From a virus: a stretch of DNA of 64,000 bases. Where the stretch lies: IMG/VR virus record IMGVR_UViG_3300027969_000082, positions 1-64,000 of that record. One strand, written 5' to 3'. The stretch's first letter is position 1; each line of letters starts with the position of its first letter. The notes below the pieces were generated by a model, which was given only the letters and a program-made list of their open reading frames with translations, made no database searches and had not been told where the DNA came from. Shown here one piece after another: positions 8,501 through 17,400 of the stretch. The position numbers were made by a program, and so were the translations under genes.

Positions 8501-11344
8501 TATACTAACGGCATTACCAATTCTGGTACTATCACGTCCGATACTTTCAGTGATGGCGATATAGAAATCAGCACAAATAATATTAAAACTACTGTAGGCA
8601 GTAACAATCTTAGATTATTGGCCGCAGGCACTGGTATTATATCTGTACCAAACGATGCAGTTGAGTTTGATAATAATTTAACAGTATTAACAAATACAAA
8701 TTTAAAAAATACAGTCATTGGCACTGGCGGCCTAACTCCTGTACCTAAAGATATTTCATTAACTGGTGATTATCTACAAATTGGTGATACTTTACAAACA
8801 GGTAATAGAGGAATATCGTCTCAACTATTAGTACATAGTAATGCATACTTTCCAAATGTATCGTTAATTAATAATGTTATAAGCACTAGAATAACCGACA
8901 CTGACTTACAACTAAAAGCTGTTAGTACCGGCATCATTGATATCAATGACAATGCTAAATTTGATCAAAATTTGCGTATTAACAGCACAACTTATACCAA
9001 TGGTATAACTAATTCTGGTATTGTTGTATCTGATACATTCAGTGACGGTGATATAGAAATTAACTCAAATATTATAACAACTACTGTAGGTACTAACGAT
9101 CTTAGATTGTTGGCTGCAGGAACTGGCATTATATCTGTTCCGAATGATTCGGTCGAGTTTAATAATAACCTAACGGTCAACGGTACTACTAGCTTAACAA
9201 ATACTGTTATTGGAACTGGAGGATTAACTCCTGCACCAAAGACTCTTAACCTCACAGGGGATTATCTTCAAACTGGTAGCACACTACAAACTGGTAATAG
9301 AGGCATATCGTCTAGATTAGATGTACACAGCAATGCATACTTCGATAGTATGTCGTTTGTTAATAATGTTATAACAACGACTGACACCAACACTGATCTT
9401 TCATTAAAAGCAGCAGGTACAGGACTAGTTGTATTTGATGAGAATACTACATTTAGTCAAGGCTTATCAGCCGCTACCTTAGTTATTAACGGACTAACTA
9501 ACTCCGGAATTACCACAGCAGGAATATTGTTTGATAATGATATACAAATCAGCACAAATAATATCAAAACTACTGTTGGCAATAACAATCTTAGATTATT
9601 AGCAGCCGGAACTGGCGTCATATCTGTGCCAAATGATGCAGTTGAATTTAACAACAACCTAACTGTTAACGGCTCTACTAGTTTAAAAAATACTGTGATT
9701 GGCATTGGGGGCCTAACCCCTGTACCAAAGAATCTTAATTTAACTGGCAATTATCTACAAACAGGTAATACACTGCAAACTGGTAACAGATCAATCTCAG
9801 CCCAGCTATTAGTTCGTAGCAATGCATACTTTGACAGTATGTCGTTTGTTACAAATACAATTACTACAACTGATACCAATACTGATTTGTCATTAAAAGC
9901 GGCTGGTACAGGCCTAGTTGTATTTGACGAAGTTACTACATTTAGTCAGAGTCTAACCTCAAATACATTAGTTACTAACGGATTAACTAATTCTGGAACT
10001 ATTACTTCGGACATATTTACAGACGGTGATATAGAAATCAACGACAACTATATTACTACAACTGTGGGCAATAACGATCTTAGACTAGTCCCTAACGGTA
10101 CCGGCAAACTATCTATACCATTAGATCCTGTAGCAATTACCCAAGCGTTAACTGTACAAGACACTTCTATCTTAAAAAATGTTACAATTAATGGAGACGT
10201 AGTTCATACAGGTAACACTGTTCAAACAGGCAACGTAGTCCAAACTGGAGATTTTGATCTATCAACCAATCTAACAGTTACAGGCACTGACGCATTCTTT
10301 ACAGATGTGCGCATTATCAATAATCGCATAGCAACCTCAACAGGAAGCAATAACTTAGAGTTACGTGCTGACGGCACTGCTATTATTAAAATTGCAGACA
10401 GTGCTACTTTTGGGCAGACATTAACAGTTAATGGTATAACTACTACATCTACAATTAGTACCGTTACAGGTACAATTACTTCAGATATATTTTCAGATAG
10501 TGATATAGAAATTAATGACAATTATATCACTACCACTGTTGGTAATAACAATTTAATCTTAGCAGGTAATACTACCGGTGGCCCTAAGTTAGAAAAAATT
10601 AAATTTAACTCAAACGTTATCAGTACAGAAACTACCAATGAGGGAATTACCTTAACAGTACCAACAGGTGGCGTTACTATATCAGCAGCCACTGCCTTAA
10701 AAATTCCAGTTGGTACAACAGTAAATCGTCCAATATTAACTCAAGGCGAGTTTAGATTTAACTCAACTGACAATTTATTTAGAGGTTACAGCACTTCTAC
10801 AGTTAGCTTTGCAGGAGTATATTCTGCAGACAGAAGAACATCAGTATTGGCACATCCAACAAATAATACACTATTGTTTACTACTAATACCTTAAACAAT
10901 ATGACAGTTAGTTCAACTGGCTTAACTGTTAATTCATTAACAGTTGATAATAACTTAACATTTGCAACTAATATAATTTCTACTGCTGTTACTAATGACA
11001 GTTTATATCTAACTCCTAACGGTACCGGTAAAGTAGTAATAGATGATGTTTCTTTACGTAACAATGAAATTATCAACTCTGCTAGTGCGGCACTGGTCAT
11101 ACAAAACACTGGCAACGGTTATGTAAGATTTAACGGAACTGGTGGACTTGCACTACCAGTTGGCCCCACAGTAGTTGATACTACAGGAGTAGAACTAGGT
11201 GACCTTCGCTACAATACAGATCTAAGTATCCCAGAAATCTTTAACGGAGTTGACTATGTTGGCTTTGTTTCAGAAAACGCCGCCCTCCTTAGCGCAGCTG
11301 AAGTCCAAGAGATTACCAATCTTTGGGCCCTTGTAATCGGTTAA
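5558..11344 (+). CDS. Giant tail-fibre/adhesin protein (1928 aa) with beta-helix and tandem repeats
   Basis: The protein starts with GRISGQLLKDNLTRNGHDL, shared with the 2592-aa protein downstream, probably an attachment segment. Residues about 244-490 form a pectate-lyase-like right-handed beta-helix domain (YVATNGLDSN..., SGDTVHIYPGTYTE, VTVKGTGIRSV). A short element DNRGNFKVGDAFGV follows. From about residue 700 to 1630 there are at least twelve repeats of roughly 77 residues with the core 'LRLLAAGTGIISVPND.VEFNNNLTVNG', which suit a long triple-stranded fibre. The C-terminus has the FRFNSTDNLFRGY motif and ends ...EVQEITNLWALVIG, like the partner protein (...EAQDIGIVSAIIFG). It probably binds or degrades host-surface polysaccharide; no catalytic residue set can be assigned by eye. 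Confidence 0.85.
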   Translation: MANNLGRISGQLLKDNLTRNGHDLSFHAALLTGDDPVLKLNVTNRYVSINTDSTSKDLFVNSVTNTDDLISVNGLQGKSSLKVSISGNTIVSTQDLNLSAATQVNANIIDTDNIRIDGRVISTTTLNTNLDLSPAGSLEIYNDLNVTGNLWAKETAPGNGTGKIILDGNITFGSTDQSGANADTISFAADINTDINPNLNATYRLGSNTRTWDGLYTELINGEQASTLGLLSSGVNLVLRPGKIWYVATNGLDSNVGNHQSSAFATIKHALNEAQSGDTVHIYPGTYTEITPLVVKQGVTVKGTGIRSVTVQPTVPTQSNNAFLLNGETTVSDLSVKDFYAPGCAFSFAPGFTVSTRSPYVQNITVITKGSVISPTDPRGFDEGDAGGGARVDGSLATSASKEASMLFHSVTFITPGVDALVMTNGVRVEWLNSFTYFANRGMYATNGTLGLASLGVRFGAEIRSIGSANVYGNYGVEANGASTLMYLIQHNFAYIGAGKDVTNDPSSNIAANETVELASGKIYYQSLDNRGNFKVGDAFGVSFDTGLVTINGVSVSAGGVSSINFANGTAETVIDAGQVTTGNINFSGNLLTTLSGAVNLDSGTNEINLNANTSVTNNLDIIGNLSTDGTLTIGNAYIDIVRFTAPVEFALRPKTDDDFTLGGPTNKRWDKVYLDTSYIGSYKLDNATISTLPTNADIELRANSTGKIYIPTNNVRIVNNLTVNGITNFGDSALTAAATVTGTIDHTGLLDRTGDTGQTGTYNQTGYIDVSSDVQIANVTFIDNTISTVTLDSNLELGAASTGKILIPSANVKIDHNLVVTSDIHAGSVGVSTDITTDLYSNGNIEISLDLITTTLIDSDLEFRAAGTGKVYASQDSVKFDQDLTVDGITALRTTNITGTLTQYGDYLQTGNTLQTGNRGISSTLDVDINAYFDSMSFVNNVITTTDADTDLKLKAALTGIIDINDNATFDQNLRVNSTTYTNGITNSGTITSDTFSDGDIEISTNNIKTTVGSNNLRLLAAGTGIISVPNDAVEFDNNLTVLTNTNLKNTVIGTGGLTPVPKDISLTGDYLQIGDTLQTGNRGISSQLLVHSNAYFPNVSLINNVISTRITDTDLQLKAVSTGIIDINDNAKFDQNLRINSTTYTNGITNSGIVVSDTFSDGDIEINSNIITTTVGTNDLRLLAAGTGIISVPNDSVEFNNNLTVNGTTSLTNTVIGTGGLTPAPKTLNLTGDYLQTGSTLQTGNRGISSRLDVHSNAYFDSMSFVNNVITTTDTNTDLSLKAAGTGLVVFDENTTFSQGLSAATLVINGLTNSGITTAGILFDNDIQISTNNIKTTVGNNNLRLLAAGTGVISVPNDAVEFNNNLTVNGSTSLKNTVIGIGGLTPVPKNLNLTGNYLQTGNTLQTGNRSISAQLLVRSNAYFDSMSFVTNTITTTDTNTDLSLKAAGTGLVVFDEVTTFSQSLTSNTLVTNGLTNSGTITSDIFTDGDIEINDNYITTTVGNNDLRLVPNGTGKLSIPLDPVAITQALTVQDTSILKNVTINGDVVHTGNTVQTGNVVQTGDFDLSTNLTVTGTDAFFTDVRIINNRIATSTGSNNLELRADGTAIIKIADSATFGQTLTVNGITTTSTISTVTGTITSDIFSDSDIEINDNYITTTVGNNNLILAGNTTGGPKLEKIKFNSNVISTETTNEGITLTVPTGGVTISAATALKIPVGTTVNRPILTQGEFRFNSTDNLFRGYSTSTVSFAGVYSADRRTSVLAHPTNNTLLFTTNTLNNMTVSSTGLTVNSLTVDNNLTFATNIISTAVTNDSLYLTPNGTGKVVIDDVSLRNNEIINSASAALVIQNTGNGYVRFNGTGGLALPVGPTVVDTTGVELGDLRYNTDLSIPEIFNGVDYVGFVSENAALLSAAEVQEITNLWALVIG

Positions 11345-11355
11345 AACCCAAACGA

Positions 11356-11363
11356 GCTAAATA
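11356..11363 (+). promoter_or_regulatory. T4-type late promoter (GCTAAATA)
   Basis: GCTAAATA follows the stop of the first giant fibre gene by 11 bases and would drive the second. It leaves an unusually long leader of about 100 bases. Confidence 0.55.
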
Positions 11364-11463
11364 CAATTACTGTAAGAGTTGGCAAACTCCTACGATATTA
11401 AACTGTGGTAAACCCGCAATGCAAGGTGGTTAACCGTGAAACACGGGGTCTAAAGGAGCACTC
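11364..11463 (+). other. Structured 5' leader of the 2592-aa fibre gene
   Basis: The leader holds two short perfect hairpins: GAGTT-GGCA-AACTC at 11376-11389 and CCGTG-AAA-CACGG at 11434-11446. The latter lies shortly before the AAAGGAGC ribosome site. No open frame of note is inside. A translational control function is possible but not shown. Confidence 0.4.
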
Positions 11464-14400
11464 ATGAGCCAGCTTGGTCGTATTTCCGGTCAACTTTTAA
11501 AAGATAACCTAACCCGCAACGGCCATGACTTAACGTTTGACAAGATTGTGGATCCTGATCCACTTGTAGCTAAAGAAGGACTGCTCCACTTAGACGTTAC
11601 TAACCGTAGAGTTGGTATTAACACTGAAACCCCAGCTTACGATCTAGACGTAAACGGTACAACAAGAACAACCGATTTAGAAGTTTCACAGCAGGCAGTC
11701 ATTGCTAACGTAACAATTTCTACTGATCAAATTACCAGTGACACCGGTACATTAAATCTAACCAACGGCACTGGCGACCAAATTAATTATCAAGCTAAGT
11801 TAGTAGTTGATAACATTGAACTTGAAAATAATGTTATCTCAACTAACACAGGCGCAAATTTAGAACTACGCCCTAACGGTACAGGCTCCGTAGATATCTA
11901 TGCAGATACAAATGTATATGGTGATGTCTATGTAACAGGCAATATACGTGCTGACGGTAATATTACAGTTGGTGATGCTAATACCGATAATATTACGATC
12001 AATGCAGATGTTGCAAGTGACATTATTCCAGATGCAGATATTACATACAAATTAGGAAATGGCGGCACTGCATATAAAGAAGGCGTAGAATTTACGCTAG
12101 GTGACGTTACCGTTACAGTTAGCAGCTCCGGTACAGTTGCTACTTTATCAATTCCAGCAGCTGGACCAGCTTGGGTAGATACGTTGACAGGTAATGTTAT
12201 TGGAAAATCTTATCAGCTAGCGATTGATGGTACACCTGGAAGCTACTCAGTAAACACTGTCGGGGCATGGTCTGGAACAAATCCACAAACTGTATCAATT
12301 ACCAATGATGGGTTATTAGACGGCACCTATAATGTTAGCTCGATTAGATTTGATCAAAAGCGTTGGTTAGATGTATGGGTTAATAATTTATACGCTGATG
12401 CTATCGTAACTGGCGATATTACTGTTGATAGTATTAATCTAAATTCTGTACAAGGTAAGATTTACTACGTTGCTACTAACGGCTCAGACTCTAATGCTGG
12501 CCAACATCAAAACGATCCGTTTGCTTCAGTCAACCATGCCTTAAGTGTAGCAGCTAGCGAAGATACTGTTTACATTTATCCAGGAACATATACTGAACAA
12601 TTTCCCCTAACTGTTCCGGTAGGAGTAAGTGTTAAAGGCTCAGGCCTCCGCTCAGTAAAGATTATTCCAACAAATGCAACTCGTTATAACGATGCATTTT
12701 TACTCAATGGCGAAACAACTGTTGAAGATGTAACTGTTGCAGATTTCTTTAGCGGCGGAAATTATTTTGCAGTTACTACAGCAGGCATTGGCGAAGCTTC
12801 ATTAAATGTTGGTACTGCCCCATTTGCACACACATGGGTAAGTGGCGGAACTATCAATATATCTGGTACAGATTATAGTATTGTTGCCGCAGTCTACTCA
12901 CACACTACTGGAATATTAACAGTAAACCACACAGGGCCAGACGCAACCAGTGCAAGTCCTGTCTTCCTATCTGGACTAATATTCAGCTGCAATGGCGGCA
13001 ATAGAACATTTCCAGACAACGGTTACGCATTCCGTTTTGCAACGGATTTTGTAGTTACAAGTCGCAGTCCGTATGTTAGAAATATCACTGTCTTAACCAA
13101 AGGTAGTGTAACTAGTTTATCAGATCCTCTAGGCTACAATGAAGGCGATGCAGGTAAAGGTGCTTATATTGACGGTGCGTATGCAACAGCCGTAAGCAAA
13201 GAAGCATCAATGTTGTTCCACAGTGCGACATTCATATGTCCGGGTGTTGATATAGTTGTTGCTACAAACGGTGCTCGAGTAGAATGGTTAAACTCATTTA
13301 CCTACTATGCAAATCGCAGCATGTATCTGTACAGTAGTGCAGACGGATTTGCAGGTGACGGTAAAACACGAATTAAGATTACTACTAAGACAGGTACTTG
13401 GGCTGTCGGCAACACACTAAGCTATTATGATACTGACGGAACTACAGTATTAGCCCAAGGTGTTATTGAAAGTATTGATGGTGATTTTTACAATATTGAT
13501 ACTCGTGTATTAGGATTTGAACAAATACAAGACCGTGCTGGTAAAACTATTACTGTACACGGTAATGCAAAGTTATCCACGGCAGTTAAGAAATTTGGCA
13601 CTGCGAGTTTAGCCTTAGACGGCACTGGAGATTATCTTTCAGTAGCAACACAACCAGACTTTGCCTTTCCATCAACTATACCAAGACTGGCTAAGACAAT
13701 TACAGTCAACGGCAACGCCGCAGTCAGTGCAACACAAAGCAAGTTTGGCGGAAGCAGTATTGCATTCGACGGCACAGGTGACTACCTAAGCATTGCTTCA
13801 GATACAGATTATGGATTTGGCACAGGCAATTTTACTATTGAAGGTTGGTTCTATAAAACAGCAGTATCTACACAATACTTGTTTGATACAAGAACAACCC
13901 TAAATGAAAACTCTGTTGCTGTTCAGTCTAACGGTGCAGGAAGTTTAAGATTATTTGTAAATGGGTCATTTGTATTAACAAGTAGTAATGCTCATACTAA
14001 CAATGCTTGGAATCATCTTGCTATCTGTCGTGCTAGCGGTGTAACAAGATTCTTTATAAATGGTGTGGTATCTACCGCTACCTACACTGACACAACCAAC
14101 TACGGCACTACAAAGCCGTTAGTAGTCGGCTCTCAATACAATGGAACAACAGCATTTGCTGGTTATATCGATGACTTTAGAATAAGCAATACCGCAAGAT
14201 ACACTGCAACATTTACTCCCACTACCACTGCATTTGTTAATGACTTTAATACTAAATTATTAATACACGGCGATTCAACTATTGTCGACGATGCAGGTGG
14301 TGGAACAGCAACTGACTTTACTATCGAAGGCTGGATTTATCCAACAGCTGGCAGCGCATATCAAACAATATTTGATTTTAGATCAGCTGGTATTGAAAAA

Positions 14401-17400
14401 GCAATTTTTCTAGGCATTAATACCAGCAATCAAGTTTACCTGTATGTGAACGGTGTTATAACTATTACTACCGCCGCAACTGTATCGTTATCTGCTTGGA
14501 CCCATGTAGCCTTGGTTAGAAGTAACACTTTAACAAAGATATATTTAAATGGAACACAGTCAGGCTCTTCATGGGCAGACATAACTGACTACGGCACAAC
14601 TAAACCATTACGTATAGGTGCTGACTGGAGTGCAGCATACGGATTTACTGGTTATATTGACGATGTAAAAGTTAGCAAGGGTGTAGCACGTTATACCGCA
14701 ACATTCCCAGTACCAACGGCACAGCTAACAGGCGACCTAAGTACAGTATTATTGATCACTTGTAACGGCCTAAACAACAGTACAGCCATCGCAGACAATG
14801 GCATTACTCTACAAGATCTAAGAACATCAGCAGGCGGTACTGCCAGCATTATTGACTTTGCTGACTACTCAGACTTTGGCGTTGAATTACGCTCAATTGG
14901 TTCAGCTGCTGTTTACGGAAACTATGGTATCTATGGTGACGGTGCTGGTGTTATTGCCTACCTAATTGGACAAAACTTAGCCTACATCGGCAACGGTAAA
15001 GAGACTACTAACGATCCTAATACAGTTATACAGGCTAATGAAGTTGTTGAACTTAATGATGCTAAGATTTTCTACAACAGCGTGGACCACAAAGGTGATT
15101 TCCGTATTGGAGATTTATTCTACGTTAATCAAGCCACAGGCGAAGTTAGCTTTACAAACTCAAATGTTACAATTGGCACAAGCCTAACGTTTGATGACGG
15201 TGGCGGCAACATTACTTACCTCGACGCTACGAAGATTGAAACTGGTGATTTTAGAATCAGCGGCAATACTGTTCAAACATTAAGTCAAGACTTTAATGTT
15301 GACTCTGCTACTAATCAAATTAACCTACAGAGTAACGTAACAGTTACTGGCAATTTAGATGTAACCGGCGACGTAACAGTTGGGGGCAATGTTACAATTG
15401 GTAACGAATCAACTGACGTTGTACGTTTTGTTGCAGGTGTTGACAGTGACATTTTACCCAAATTAGACAGCACATACGATCTAGGTACTAGTACAGAACG
15501 TTGGAGCACACTATATTCTACAACATTAATCAATGCTAAAGTTCAAATTAGTACCAATGTTATTACAACTACTGACTCTAATTTAGACTTAACTCTACAG
15601 GCTAATGGCACTGGAAGAATTTACATTCCTAGTAATAATATTGAGATTACTAATAATCTAACAGTAAATGGTACAACTGATGTACAAGATTTAAATGTCA
15701 CAGGAACACTAACACACATTGGTGATGTAACACAAACTGGTAATGTAACACAAACTGGTGATATTACCTTAACAGGCACATTCACTACTACCGGTTACGG
15801 ACAGTTTGCTGACATTAAAATTGATAATAATAACATCAGTACAACTATTGGTACTCATGATCTTATACTTGACGCAGCAGGTACAGGCAAAATTTATGTT
15901 CCAGATAGCGATGTTGAAATAACACAAGACCTTACAGTAACCGGGTATATTGATGTCGGGTCGTTGAATGTAGATACTAGTATAAGCTCGTTAACATTAA
16001 CTGCCGGCGACATTAAGATACAAAGCAATTATATTACTACACTTACCGGTAATAATAATTTAGAATTACGGGCAAACGGTAGTGGATTAATTTATGTTCC
16101 ATCAAACAACGTACAGATTGACAACAATCTAACAGTACTAGGAACTACTAATTTAAAAACTACCAATATTGGTGTTGTAGGAACTCCTGCAACAGTTACT
16201 CATGTTGGTGCAGTAACGCAGACTGGTGATTTAACACAAACAGGTAGCACTGAAATTACAGGCACATTAACTGTAGGCTCTACTGCACAATTCCAAGACA
16301 TTAAGATTGACACTAATATTATCACAACAACTGTTGGTAATAATAATTTAGTATTGAGTGCTGCTGGCACTGGAAGAATCTATGTCCCTACTAATGATGT
16401 AACTATTGAAAACACATTGACTGTAGTAGGAACCACAACTACTAGTACTATTAGTAACACCGGTACAGTAACTTCTGGCACATTTAATACTAGCAATGTT
16501 TCCATAACTAGCAACAACATAACAAGTAGAACTGGTAATAGCAATCTTGTACTTGAAGCAGCTGGTACTGGTAAAATTTATGTACCGAGTAACGATGTAC
16601 AATTAGATCAAAACTTAACTGTTAACGGAACTACCTATCTAAAAGACACGACCGTTGTTGGCACAGTAACGCACACTGGTGCTGTAAATCAAACTGGCAA
16701 TTTAACACAAACTGGTAGTACTGAAATCACAGGAACTCTAACAGTTGGTTCTACAGCACAGTTCCAAGATATTAAGATCGATACTAACACTATCACAACT
16801 ACCGTTGGTAATAATAATTTAGTATTATCAGCCGCAGGTACTGGTAGAATTTATGTTCCTACAAACGATGTTACTATTGAAAACACATTAACCGTTGTAG
16901 GAACTACTACAACTAGTACAATTAGCAATACTGGCACTGTTACATCAGGTACATTTAATACTAGTAATGTTTCTATAACCAGCAACAACATAACAAGTAG
17001 AACTGGCAATAGTAACCTTGTACTTGAAGCTGCTGGCACTGGTAAAATTTATGTACCAAGTAACGATGTACAATTAGATCAAAATTTAACAGTTAACGGC
17101 TCAACATATCTAAAAGATACAACCGTTGTCGGTACTGTTACGCAAACTGGCGCAGTTACACAAACTGGTAACTTAACTCAAACTGGTAGCACAGAAATAA
17201 CTGGCACGCTAACAGTTGGATCTACAGCACAGTTCCAAGATATTAAGATTGATACTAATATTATCACAACTACCATTGGCAACAATAATTTAACATTAAA
17301 AGCCAACGGTACTGGTATAGTTATAATTCCGGACGATGATGTTAGCATAACACAAACGTTGACAGTTACCGGTACCACTAGTACCACAACTATTAACAAT

